A stretch of DNA of 64,000 nt, taken from the NCBI GenBank assembly GCA_045863055.1, contig BTUW01000006.1:1-64000 (forward strand), written 5' to 3'. The position numbers were made by a program, and so were the translations under genes. How positions within the stretch are numbered: position 1 is the stretch's first letter; each line of letters opens with the position of its first letter. The notes under the pieces were generated by a model that worked only from the letters and a program-made list of their open reading frames with translations, was not told where the DNA came from and did no database searches. Source of the stretch: UTCHB3 sp008363265 (GTDB lineage Bacteria; Bacteroidota; Ignavibacteria; Ignavibacteriales; Ignavibacteriaceae). Of the stretch, positions 16,185 to 24,917 are shown piece by piece.

Positions 16185-19175
16185 TTACCCGGTGTATTTG
16201 TAGAGCGGCCCGGGGAGTGAGATGATAATTTCGGTGCCGCTGGAGTCGATCGCTTTTTCGCCGAGGTCATCGATCACGATCGGTTTCGGTATCTCCATCT
16301 TCACGCTAAGGAGTTTAAGGCGCTCTTCGATTATGCTCATTCCCCGCGAGATATGTTCATTGTTCCGCTTCTTCATCGCGTTGGAAATGCCGATACCATT
16401 ATCGGTTATGCGTATTCGTAAAATCCTGTTCGATGCGGAATCTTCTTCCATTCCGAAGTGGATTGTGATCAGGCCGTCCGATTTGGAATCTGAAAGTCCG
16501 TGCCATATCGAGTTCTCAACGAAGGGTTGAATTATCATGTTGGGTATCATGATCGTTTGTGAACTCAATCCGTCGTCAACTGAAATCCGGTAATCAAACT
16601 TATCGGAGAACCGCATTTTTTCAAGCTCAAGGTAGAGTTTTAATCTGTCGATCTCTTCTGAAATCAGAATAAACCCGCTGGCTGAGGCATCGAGGTTTTT
16701 CCTCATCAGCTGTGCCATCATCGCGATGTAGTTGTTGGCATCCTCGTTACGGTTCGAATTTACAAGGTACTGGACCGAGTTGAGGGAGTTAAAAACGAAG
16801 TGGGGGTTCATCATCGCGGAGAGGGCCTGATGTTTCAGTTCGTTGATCCTTTCTGTCATTTTCAGTTCTTCCGCGGCTTTCTTCGCGGAACTGTTAAGTC
16901 TTACCCTGACACCTATGAAGACCACGACGAGGAAAATGGAGATCAGTATCAATCTGAAACCAAGTGTTTCCGTAAAGACCGGGATAACATCAATCACCAT
17001 TTTAAGGGGTTTTCCGGGATGGGAATTTCCATCGATGGCGATGATCGAAAATGAATGTTCACCCGGATCCAGATTCGCGAAACTGACGAATCCGTCATCG
17101 GTTGTAGTGTACTTCCCGTCGAAGCCGTACCTGTAAGTAACCGCGTCGGGTGAAGCGAAAAGGAGAGGGGAGAAGTCGAGCCGGATATTTCGGTTTTCAG
17201 GCTGCACTTCAATTGTGGTTGATAGCGGCCCGGGGGTGGTTCTGTCGTGGAACCCAACAAATCTTACATCCGGCTTGACCACAGGCGTGCTGTTGTAAAG
17301 CGCGATATCGAACCTTACGAGTCCATCGCTTGTCCCGATGTACATGTTATTTTTACCCGTGTCGCAGGAGAGTGAAAGGACTTCGCTTGAAGGGAGGCCG
17401 TTCATCCGGTTGAACCTGTGAACGCGTGATCCGTCGATGATGTAAAGCCCTGACATGGTACCGATCCAAAGTCTGTCTTCAGCGTCAAACGCGATAGAAG
17501 TGGCCTGAGAGAGATCCGCACCGCCAAATTTAGTCCATGAGGTAATCTTCCCTGTCCTTTGTCGGTACACGGCAATCCCTTTCTCACCGGTGAACCATGC
17601 ATCGCCCGCTCTGTCGATGGTGACTGACTTGAGAGGTGCGCCCGCGACTATATCATCCGGGAAATAGGTTCGTTCTCCTGTCAGTTTTCCGCTTTTCAAT
17701 TTAAGATCTCTCACCCTGCAGAGCCCTTTTGATGTGGCGAGCCAGATATTGCCCCGGTTATCTTCCATTATATCGTTTATACGGAAGACCATTACTGAAT
17801 CGCTGAATATCCTGATCTCGCCGATGGGTTTATCAGTCGTAAACGGATCGGTCCACAGATCAATTCCATTACTGAAGAGGGCCAGGATCATGGTTCCGCC
17901 TTTTCGGGTATGGAACGCGGGCCTGTTGAACAATTTGAAGTTTAAACCCCTGTAGTTTACCACTTCGGGGATCCTGCCGTAAAAGACACCAGCGACGTGG
18001 ATCGTGTTTGCCGATTTATCGACGTGATAGATATATTCAGGCTGAGCGGGAAGGGAGAAGCCGGGCGGTCTGAAGAACTTTCCGTCCATGAGAACATTAA
18101 CTCCATCAGTTGTACCGGCGACAACCTCACCTGTCGGAGTAACCATCACCGAATTTACGATGTTGTTGCTTAAACCGTCAAACTCGTTGAATATCGAGAG
18201 GTAACGGTTATGGAAGCAAAAGACTCCCTTGCCGTATGTCCCGATCCAGATGTTGCCCTCCCGGTCTTCGATCAGCGAGGTGATGTTGGTGTTTTTCAGA
18301 CCGGTGCGTGTCGCTATATCAATTTCAGCTCCGGTTCTCCGGTCGATCATGTAAATTCCGCCATTAACGAGTGAAAACCAGATATTACCCGAGCGGTCTT
18401 CGATCATTTCGTTAACCTCATTGGACACAGCTGGAACAGTTATCCTGTATCTTTCTGTTACGCGGCTCCCGGTTACCCTGTAGATCATCCCGCTGCTTCC
18501 GACAAGAAAACTCCCGTCACGCCCCCGGCAAACCTTGAAGAGGGACTCTCTTGGAAGACCATCAATATCCAGAGGGACTGCCTGGCCGGCTTTTAATTCG
18601 TACAGCCCGAAATTGGTTGTGATCAGCACCCGGTCATTGATAACAGCCACCCTGTTTGTGGCGTTTTTCTCAACTTTTACTTCAGGAAGTCTTGCTCCCT
18701 TACCACCAATATCCCTGAGGGGGTGTAACCGGCCGGAATTCTTATATATCCAGAGCAGCTCTCCTTTTTGAGGGTCATTCGTGATAAACAGATAGGAACA
18801 CAGAAACTGTTTCCCATCGGTATCCCGGAAATAGTTGCGGATCTTTCCGTTACGCAGAACACTTATTCCGTTTTCATAACTCCCGAAGAAGATATCCCCG
18901 TTCGTTTTTTGAGCCAGGGCAACTGTTGAGGTGACATTCAATCCATCTTTTGCCCTGAATGTGGTGAACCTTAGGCCATCATATTTAACAACGCCGCCCA
19001 GACCCGCGATCCAGATAAATCCGTCACGATCCTGAAGGATATCGAACACTGTCGAGGAAGGGAGTCCATCGGATGCGGTGAATTTGTGATAGGGGGGTAT
19101 TTCGGCTTTAACCCCGGTGAAAAGGAGGGATATACATCCAAAAACGATCAGGAGAGATAACGGGGCAGGTCTCAA
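16185..19175 (-). CDS. Propeller/Y_Y_Y sensor histidine kinase, LytS-type
   Basis: 996 residues. A signal sequence is followed by two-component-regulator propeller repeats (DGLPSSTVFDILQDRDGFIW, then many DRxGNIWF/IGT units) forming a large periplasmic sensor to about residue 650, a Y_Y_Y domain (YRYGFDGKYTTTDDGFVSFA), one membrane helix (about 739-760), and a His_kinase (PF06580) domain with the phospho-acceptor H792 in NPHFVFNSL. The ATP-binding domain has IRITDNGIGIS. It overlaps its response regulator by 4 bases. Ligand unknown; related propeller sensors in Bacteroides bind glycans. Confidence 0.93.
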   Translation of the reverse strand: MRPAPLSLLIVFGCISLLFTGVKAEIPPYHKFTASDGLPSSTVFDILQDRDGFIWIAGLGGVVKYDGLRFTTFRAKDGLNVTSTVALAQKTNGDIFFGSYENGISVLRNGKIRNYFRDTDGKQFLCSYLFITNDPQKGELLWIYKNSGRLHPLRDIGGKGARLPEVKVEKNATNRVAVINDRVLITTNFGLYELKAGQAVPLDIDGLPRESLFKVCRGRDGSFLVGSSGMIYRVTGSRVTERYRITVPAVSNEVNEMIEDRSGNIWFSLVNGGIYMIDRRTGAEIDIATRTGLKNTNITSLIEDREGNIWIGTYGKGVFCFHNRYLSIFNEFDGLSNNIVNSVMVTPTGEVVAGTTDGVNVLMDGKFFRPPGFSLPAQPEYIYHVDKSANTIHVAGVFYGRIPEVVNYRGLNFKLFNRPAFHTRKGGTMILALFSNGIDLWTDPFTTDKPIGEIRIFSDSVMVFRINDIMEDNRGNIWLATSKGLCRVRDLKLKSGKLTGERTYFPDDIVAGAPLKSVTIDRAGDAWFTGEKGIAVYRQRTGKITSWTKFGGADLSQATSIAFDAEDRLWIGTMSGLYIIDGSRVHRFNRMNGLPSSEVLSLSCDTGKNNMYIGTSDGLVRFDIALYNSTPVVKPDVRFVGFHDRTTPGPLSTTIEVQPENRNIRLDFSPLLFASPDAVTYRYGFDGKYTTTDDGFVSFANLDPGEHSFSIIAIDGNSHPGKPLKMVIDVIPVFTETLGFRLILISIFLVVVFIGVRVRLNSSAKKAAEELKMTERINELKHQALSAMMNPHFVFNSLNSVQYLVNSNRNEDANNYIAMMAQLMRKNLDASASGFILISEEIDRLKLYLELEKMRFSDKFDYRISVDDGLSSQTIMIPNMIIQPFVENSIWHGLSDSKSDGLITIHFGMEEDSASNRILRIRITDNGIGISNAMKKRNNEHISRGMSIIEERLKLLSVKMEIPKPIVIDDLGEKAIDSSGTEIIISLPGPLYKYTG

Positions 19176-19924
19176 ACGGAGCGCAATCTTTTTCTGATCA
19201 TTGCGAGAAAATCGGCCGTTTTTCTTCTGGAAACATCAATTTTAGTGTCATCTATCATCGTTACGGTGCCGCCATCGATCACCGAATACTCTTTTACCAG
19301 ATCGAGGTTGATCAAACTTGAGCGATGGACCCTGCAGAACATCCCCGGTGGGAGTGATTCCTCAAAATCGCTGAGGGTTCTTGAAACGATGGTTTTTCTT
19401 CCGTCTTTGGTGAAAACGACAGAATAACTACCTTCTGCTTCAAACCTCACGATATCATCCACACTTGCTACCTTGAACCCGTGTGTTTCGGGGAGCATTA
19501 TCCTTTCTTTTCCGGAAGTTCCAGCCAACACGGGTGGTGCGGCTGAGAGTTCGAGGAGTTTCCTTACGGTTTGCTTTAGCTCCCTGATATCGATCGGTTT
19601 CAGGAGGTAGTCAACCGCGCCGGCTTTTACAGCATTTATTCCGAACTCCTGATGTGCGGTCACAAAAACGATCAGAAAATCCCTTCTGGGGAATGATTCT
19701 ATGAAATCGAAACCGTCGAGAACAGGCATATTGATATCGAGGAAAACCACTTCCGGCGAGAGGTCTTCAACCAGACCCATAGCTTCTTCAGCTGAAGAGG
19801 CGAGACCTTTCACCATTATCCCGGGGCAGTAATTCTCCAGGATCATGCGAAGGTTCTCCCTTCCGTGCAGTTCGTCATCAACGATGATTGCGGTCAGTTG
19901 CTTTTTTTGTTTGTCGCGGTTCAT
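19172..19924 (-). CDS. LytTR-type response regulator
   Basis: 250 residues. Receiver domain with acidic pocket VDDE (15-18), phospho-acceptor D63 in VVFLDINMP, T89 and K109 in YLLKP. The C-terminal LytTR DNA-binding domain runs from about 150 (FKVASVDDIVRFEAEGSYSV ... FCRVHRSSLINLDLVKEY). Cognate partner of the overlapping downstream kinase. Its start faces the divergent mutase gene across about 235 bp, so it may control itself and/or that gene; LytTR regulators bind paired 9-10-bp direct repeats, none of which I could assign here. Confidence 0.94.
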   Translation of the reverse strand: MNRDKQKKQLTAIIVDDELHGRENLRMILENYCPGIMVKGLASSAEEAMGLVEDLSPEVVFLDINMPVLDGFDFIESFPRRDFLIVFVTAHQEFGINAVKAGAVDYLLKPIDIRELKQTVRKLLELSAAPPVLAGTSGKERIMLPETHGFKVASVDDIVRFEAEGSYSVVFTKDGRKTIVSRTLSDFEESLPPGMFCRVHRSSLINLDLVKEYSVIDGGTVTMIDDTKIDVSRRKTADFLAMIRKRLRSV

Positions 19925-20159
19925 GTATCAGGGTGAGTAGTGGAATGATTTAGTGCAATATAACTAAAATAATTTTATAATCGAATGTAGATGGCCTGAA
20001 CTAAAAAATCTTTTGATATAATTCCATTTTTGCATAACTTTCGAGATTATTTAAACCGAAAATACGCTTTTGCGGTTATCGGGGGAGTAAAAGTCGCCCG
20101 GTTCACTTATCCAAGTGACCGGTATGAGGAGTGCAAAAAGGAAAATACAGGAGATCAAA

Positions 20160-21815
20160 ATGAGTGACGCCAACTACAGGCAGAAGCTGAACGAGTACAA
20201 CGAAAAAGTTGCCCGTTCGAAGGATAATGGTTTGAAGTACACCACAGTAAGTGGTGAACCGGTTAATGTTTTATACGGTCCGCACGATATCGAAGGGCAC
20301 GACTATATGCGCGATCTCGGATTCCCCGGTGAGTTTCCATACACACGCGGCATCCACCCGAACGGATACCGCGGCAAGATCTGGACCATGCGCCAGTTCG
20401 CGGGATTCGGTTCGCCTGAAGATACAAACGAGCGATTCCATTACCTTCTGAAGAACGGCCAAACGGGTCTTTCCGTTGCTTTTGATCTTCCGACACTTAT
20501 GGGCTGGGATGCTGATGCCCCCCTGAGTGAAGGTGAAGTGGGGATATGCGGTGTTTCGATCTCCTCACTTGAGGATATGGAAACCCTCTTTAAGGGAATT
20601 CCACTCGACAAGGTTTCGACCTCGATGACGATCAACTCGCCCGCGGCGATGATCTTCGCTTTTTACCTTGCCGTTGCGCAGAAGCAGGGAGTTGACTTCA
20701 AACAGCTCAGAGGCACACTCCAGAATGATATTTTAAAAGAGTACATCGCTCAGAAGGAATACATTTATCCTCCGCATCCATCGATGAGGATAATAGTTGA
20801 CATGATCGAGTACTGCACAAACGAAGTGCCGCAATGGAATCCTGTATCAGTGAGCGGTTACCACATCCGCGAAGCAGGCTCCACTTCAGTGCAGGAGCTT
20901 GCATACACCCTCGCTGATGGTTTCGCTTATATCGAAGCGTGCATGGAGAGGGGAATGGATATCGACGAGTTTGCTCCAAGAATTTCATTCTTCTTCAACT
21001 CACACCTCGATTTCTTCGAGGAGATCGCCAAATTCCGTGCCGCGCGCAGGATCTACGCGAAGAGGATGAAAGAACGTTACGGGGCGAAGAATCCGAGAAG
21101 CTGGTGGCTAAGGTTCCACACGCAGACAGCGGGCTGCACCCTGACAGCTCAGCAGCCGGAGAACAATATTGTAAGAACCGCGTTCCAGGCCCTCGCCGCG
21201 GTCTTGGGCGGCACACAGTCGCTCCATACCAACTCGATGGACGAGACGCTTGCACTCCCGAGTGAAAAAGCGGTTAAGATCGCGCTCAGAACCCAACAAT
21301 TGATCGCTTATGAAACAGGCGTGATAAATTCTGTTGATCCCCTTGCGGGAAGCTACATGGTCGAGTCGATGACCGACAAGATGGAAGCTGAAGCCAACAG
21401 GATATTCGATGAGATCGATTCACTCGGTGGTGTTATCCCCGCGATCGAGATGGGCTATTTCCAGAAGCAGATCGCTGACGCCGCATACGCCTATCAGAAG
21501 GAAGTTGACAAGAAGGAGAAGATCATCGTCGGAGTTAACGAATTCGTCGAGACTGATGAAAAGATCGACATCCCGATCCTCACAATTTCACCTGAGGTTG
21601 AGAAACTTCAGAGGCAGCGGCTTGCCGATCTTAAAAAGAACAGAAGTGCTGTTGAAGTTGAAAATTCGATGAAAGAAATAAACGACGCGGCGGTTAACGG
21701 CAACAATCTGATGCCAGTTTTCGTGAAGGCCGCGGCTAACTATGTAACGCTCGGTGAGATGATCGATGTGCTCAAAGAGCCGTTCGGCATCTACACGGAA
21801 GAAGTCGTATTTTGA
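20160..21815 (+). CDS. Acyl-CoA mutase large subunit, isobutyryl-CoA-mutase-like
   Basis: 551 residues from ATG 20160, preceded by AGGAG at a 6-base spacing; an in-frame ATG at 20115 would add 15 residues. Adenosylcobalamin-dependent MM_CoA_mutase catalytic (TIM barrel) domain: WTMRQFAGFG, GTLQNDILKEYIAQ, SGYHIREAG (H235), GGTQSLHTNSMDETLALP and DPLAGSYMVE. The substrate-selecting residues read F80 and Q198, the pair of isobutyryl-CoA mutase, where methylmalonyl-CoA mutase has Tyr and Arg. It lacks the C-terminal B12-binding domain (no DxHxxG), so a separate small subunit must exist elsewhere; none is in this window. Default annotation would be methylmalonyl-CoA mutase. Confidence 0.9.
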   Translation: MSDANYRQKLNEYNEKVARSKDNGLKYTTVSGEPVNVLYGPHDIEGHDYMRDLGFPGEFPYTRGIHPNGYRGKIWTMRQFAGFGSPEDTNERFHYLLKNGQTGLSVAFDLPTLMGWDADAPLSEGEVGICGVSISSLEDMETLFKGIPLDKVSTSMTINSPAAMIFAFYLAVAQKQGVDFKQLRGTLQNDILKEYIAQKEYIYPPHPSMRIIVDMIEYCTNEVPQWNPVSVSGYHIREAGSTSVQELAYTLADGFAYIEACMERGMDIDEFAPRISFFFNSHLDFFEEIAKFRAARRIYAKRMKERYGAKNPRSWWLRFHTQTAGCTLTAQQPENNIVRTAFQALAAVLGGTQSLHTNSMDETLALPSEKAVKIALRTQQLIAYETGVINSVDPLAGSYMVESMTDKMEAEANRIFDEIDSLGGVIPAIEMGYFQKQIADAAYAYQKEVDKKEKIIVGVNEFVETDEKIDIPILTISPEVEKLQRQRLADLKKNRSAVEVENSMKEINDAAVNGNNLMPVFVKAAANYVTLGEMIDVLKEPFGIYTEEVVF

Positions 21816-22699
21816 GTATAACCCCATATTTCCGGCTGATCAGAGCGCCGCACTGGATTAAAAACGCTTTCCTGTTCGTGCCTCTGGTCTATTCCCGGAA
21901 TCTTTTCCACTGGGAGTACCTCTCCCTGACCCTATTGGGATTTCTCGCTTTTAACCTGGCGTCGAGCATGGTCTATGTTCTGAACGATGTGGTTGACCGG
22001 GACCGAGACAAACTCCATCCCAAGAAGAAACTCAGACCCATCCCCGCGGGTGAAGTATCGCCTTCCGCGGCGATGGTGGTGCTTGGTCTGTTGGGCGTGG
22101 TTACAGTGTTTCTCTCCCTGAAGCTGAATGTTCAGTTTCAGGTGATAATTCTTGCTTATTTGCTTCTTAACACAGCCTATTCTTTCAAACTCAAGAATAT
22201 TGTGCTGCTCGATATTTTCTCGATCGCGGGCGGCTTCATTTTGAGGGTTTGGGCGGGTACAGTCGTTATTATGGTGGAAGCGTCAAGCTGGCTGATACTG
22301 ATAACATTGTTCATCTCACTGTTCCTCGCCGTCATGAAAAGAATGTCGGAATCGGAACTCCTGAACACCGAAGAGCAGGACCATATACTTGTACGAAAAG
22401 TGCTCGAGAATTACTCAAGAAGATTTATCGACCAGATATCCGCTGTTTCTGCAGGTGGGGTGATCTTCTTCTACGCGTTTTACACAATGGCCCCACGGAC
22501 AATGGAAGTTTTCGGCACAGATGACCTGATCTATACCACTCCTTTCGTGGTTTTCGGTATCTTTAGGTATATGTATCTGGTTTATCAGCATAACAAAGGT
22601 GAGAGTACCATAGAGATATTGATGCAGGATGTTCCAACAATCGTTAACGCGCTGATATATTTGTCGACGACAGTTTTGATCGTGTATAAGCTGATATGA
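21812..22699 (+). CDS. UbiA-family prenyltransferase, decaprenyl-phosphate phosphoribosyltransferase-like
   Basis: 295 residues, about 8-9 membrane helices. RAPHWIKNAFLFVPL (11-25) and NDVVDRDRDKLHPKKKLRPI (58-77, Asp-rich metal/pyrophosphate site) resemble the DPPR synthase branch of the UbiA superfamily, which moves phosphoribose onto polyprenyl phosphate to start decaprenyl-phosphoryl-arabinose type donors. Other UbiA functions cannot be excluded. The TTG start overlaps the mutase stop (TTGA); no ATG is near. Likely envelope polysaccharide work, unrelated to the mutase despite the coupling. Confidence 0.85.
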   Translation: MSITPYFRLIRAPHWIKNAFLFVPLVYSRNLFHWEYLSLTLLGFLAFNLASSMVYVLNDVVDRDRDKLHPKKKLRPIPAGEVSPSAAMVVLGLLGVVTVFLSLKLNVQFQVIILAYLLLNTAYSFKLKNIVLLDIFSIAGGFILRVWAGTVVIMVEASSWLILITLFISLFLAVMKRMSESELLNTEEQDHILVRKVLENYSRRFIDQISAVSAGGVIFFYAFYTMAPRTMEVFGTDDLIYTTPFVVFGIFRYMYLVYQHNKGESTIEILMQDVPTIVNALIYLSTTVLIVYKLI

Positions 22700-22747
22700 A
22701 GTTTATGTATGAAGTATGATCCGCCGAGGCGGAATGAGGTATGAAGT
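22700..22747. repeat. Short repeat ATGAAGTATGA around a palindrome
   Basis: The spacer contains two copies of TATGAAGTATGA flanking TCCGCC GA GGCGGA, a 6-bp inverted repeat with a 2-base centre (22720-22733). The second copy runs into the start codon of the lipoprotein gene. No T-tract follows, so a terminator is unlikely. Confidence 0.55.
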
Positions 22748-23260
22748 ATGAATGTCCATGTTAAAAGTTTTTACAAGTTATTTGGTTTTGTGGCGCTTTC
22801 TTTGATTTTGGCAGGTTGCAGCTGCGACTGTCAGAAGGAGGGGGCGGGGTCTGTCCAGGGGAACAAGGAGGAAGCAATGCAGATAGGTTATCTTAAAATA
22901 GACAAGGTGGATATCTGGATCGACCTGATGCCGGGAGGACCCGCAGGGTTTCTATTCGCGGGTGATGGTACTCTCGCTGCGTTCGAGAAGCCGGAGTTTG
23001 ACAGTATTCAATGTGTCGAGGCGATCATTACTTCGGGTGATGTGGTCCGTAAATTTCCTTTCAGGATCGAGCTGATCGAAGACCAGTTTCAGAAGCCGGG
23101 TAAAACCAATTTCATCAATTTCAGGTTTTCTTCCCGTGAGAGAAACAGCGCTGAAGGTTTACATGATCTTGAAAAAGCATCGATCGAACTTGTGATCAAA
23201 TACAAAAATGAAACATACCGCGGCACTTCAGAAACAGTGGAAGTAAAAAGAACCTACTGA
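22748..23260 (+). CDS. Hypothetical lipoprotein
   Basis: 170 residues. Signal peptide with lipobox LILAGC, lipidated Cys about residue 25, followed by further cysteines (CSCDCQKEG). The mature part is a single small beta-rich domain (IGYLKIDKVDIWIDLMPGGP to the C-terminal KNETYRGTSETVEVKRTY) without a family I recognise. Start chosen as the only ATG before the signal peptide; it lies in repeat sequence and has no Shine-Dalgarno. Stop and the next ATG are one base apart, so it is likely co-expressed with the CNNM/CBS gene. Confidence 0.75.
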   Translation: MNVHVKSFYKLFGFVALSLILAGCSCDCQKEGAGSVQGNKEEAMQIGYLKIDKVDIWIDLMPGGPAGFLFAGDGTLAAFEKPEFDSIQCVEAIITSGDVVRKFPFRIELIEDQFQKPGKTNFINFRFSSRERNSAEGLHDLEKASIELVIKYKNETYRGTSETVEVKRTY

Positions 23261-23261
23261 G

Positions 23262-24485
23262 ATGGAAACCGAGTTAATAATCATCGCGATAACTGTTCTG
23301 TTCAGTGCTTTCTTCTCAAGCACCGAGATGTCGTATATAGTTTCCAACAGACTAAAGATCGAGATAAAGGCCGGGAAGAAGAGTCCCGGAGCACAGTCGG
23401 CACACTATTTTATTACACACCCCGAGAGTTTCTTCTCTACAATTCTTATTGGCAATAATATCGCGAACATCACTTTCGCGTCAATGTCGGCATTTCTCTT
23501 GCACAAAATTTTTGGATTAAATGAGATCGAGATACTTTTGTTTTCCACCCTCGTGCTACTTTTCTTGGGGGAGCTGCTACCGAAATATTTTGGCCGGGAA
23601 CTTGCGACAGGATATTTTACCTTTGTGGCGATTCCTCTTAGAGTGATTTACTACTTGTTATATCCATTCGTAAAACTCGCGGCATTTTTCAGTGGACTGA
23701 TCAGCAAGAGAAACAGTGCGACAGGCTCACTTTCAGAACTTGTCCGGCGTGAAGACCTACAGCTTCTGGTTGAAGAGAGTGAGAACGCCGGGAATGTGAA
23801 CAAGAAGGAGGGGACCGCTATCAGGAAGCTGATCGACATGCAGGATCAGCGCGTTAATGAGGCGATGAGACCCAGGACTGAGATCGTGGGTGTGGAGATA
23901 GACAGCAGTATCGACGAGGTGATCGACGTGTTTATCGAGTCGGGCTACTCAAAACTTCCTGTTTACGAGGAAAATCTCGATAATATTAAAGGTTTTGTAC
24001 TCGCGTATGATCTCTTCAAGCAACCGAATGAACTACGGGAGATAGTCAGGGACATCCTTAATGTTCCGGAGACCAAACGAAGTGTTGAAATGCTCAACGA
24101 TTTTCTCAGAGAACGGACATCCATAGCAGTCGTGATAGACGAATTCGGTGGAACCGCAGGCATCGTTACAGCTGAAGATCTTATCGAGGAAGTGTTCGGT
24201 GAGATCAAGGATGAGTACGACGTCGAGGAAAACGTTTGCCGTAAGACGGGAGATAATGAATACCTCGTCGGAGGAAATGTCGAGATCGACAGTCTGAACG
24301 AAAAGTTTGATCTGGGTATTCCCGAGGGTGACTATAACACACTGGGAGGCTACATTATGGCAGAAACAGGCAGGATCCCCGCACCCGGTGAGATAGTTTC
24401 GGCACACAGTTTTAAGATACACATCATCAGATCGTCTGACAGGAAGATTGAAATGGTGAGAGTAACAGTGATCAGTGATCAGTGA
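23262..24485 (+). CDS. CNNM/CorC-family membrane protein with CBS pair
   Basis: 407 residues. Order: CNNM (DUF21) membrane domain with about 4 helices (1-150), two CBS domains (about 195-320; MRPRTEIVGVEIDSSIDEV, SIAVVIDEFGGTAGIVTAED), and the C-terminal CorC/HlyC transporter-associated domain (320-405). The family includes Mg2+/Co2+ efflux-related CorB/CorC/YtfL and putative haemolysins; actual transport is unproven here. Inner membrane. The gene ends in the GATGAG repeat. Confidence 0.9.
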   Translation: METELIIIAITVLFSAFFSSTEMSYIVSNRLKIEIKAGKKSPGAQSAHYFITHPESFFSTILIGNNIANITFASMSAFLLHKIFGLNEIEILLFSTLVLLFLGELLPKYFGRELATGYFTFVAIPLRVIYYLLYPFVKLAAFFSGLISKRNSATGSLSELVRREDLQLLVEESENAGNVNKKEGTAIRKLIDMQDQRVNEAMRPRTEIVGVEIDSSIDEVIDVFIESGYSKLPVYEENLDNIKGFVLAYDLFKQPNELREIVRDILNVPETKRSVEMLNDFLRERTSIAVVIDEFGGTAGIVTAEDLIEEVFGEIKDEYDVEENVCRKTGDNEYLVGGNVEIDSLNEKFDLGIPEGDYNTLGGYIMAETGRIPAPGEIVSAHSFKIHIIRSSDRKIEMVRVTVISDQ

Positions 24486-24519
24486 TGAGCGATGAGTGAT
24501 GAGAGATGAATTAATTGGT
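24470..24519 (+). repeat. Degenerate GTGATCAGTGATGAGCGATGAG repeat
   Basis: The last codons of the CNNM gene and its spacer consist of GTGATCA twice and then GATGAGC/GATGAGT/GATGAGA units. The same word family occurs at 13309-13330. It leads straight into the start of the DCC gene. Confidence 0.6.
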
Positions 24520-24915
24520 ATGAAGTCGGTGATCCTGTTTGACGGAGTGTGCAATTTCTGCAATTATTGGGTGAATTTTATTATCGACAGGGATAAGCGC
24601 GACAGTTTCCGGTTTGCTTCACTTCAGTCGGAGTACGGGCAGGAGGTGCTGCAGAAACTTGGGATGTCGCAGGATGATTTTGATACTTTTATTTTGATCG
24701 AAGGGGAGAAACACTACATTAAATCAACCGCGGGACTCCGGGTGGCAAAGAAACTTGGCGGAGGGCTTTCGCTTCTGTACCCGCTTGTAATTGTTCCCGC
24801 TTTCATCCGCGACGCGGTTTATTCCCTCATAGCAAAGAACAGGTACAGATTTTTCGGTCGTGAAGATGCCTGCAGAATTCCCACACCTGACATGCGCAAG
24901 AAATTCATCGGATAA
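24520..24915 (+). CDS. DCC-family thiol-disulfide oxidoreductase-like protein
   Basis: 131 residues from ATG 24520. It begins VILFDGVCNFC, the DGxCxxC signature that names the DUF393/DCC family (thioredoxin-like fold; C11 and C14). The rest (FRFASLQSEYGQEVLQKLG ... KSTAGLRVAKKLGGGLSLLY ... RYRFFGRED) matches the family over its whole length. A longer ATG at 24496 would lie in the repeat. Function of the family is not established. Followed two bases later by the glycosyltransferase TTG. Confidence 0.9.
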   Translation: MKSVILFDGVCNFCNYWVNFIIDRDKRDSFRFASLQSEYGQEVLQKLGMSQDDFDTFILIEGEKHYIKSTAGLRVAKKLGGGLSLLYPLVIVPAFIRDAVYSLIAKNRYRFFGREDACRIPTPDMRKKFIG

Positions 24916-24917
24916 TT

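Noticed and set aside
20095..20125. Hairpin GGTTCACTT/AAGTGACC before the mutase gene, considered as a riboswitch or terminator
   Set aside because: The stem is short with a bulge, has no T-tract, and none of the conserved cobalamin-riboswitch boxes are visible.
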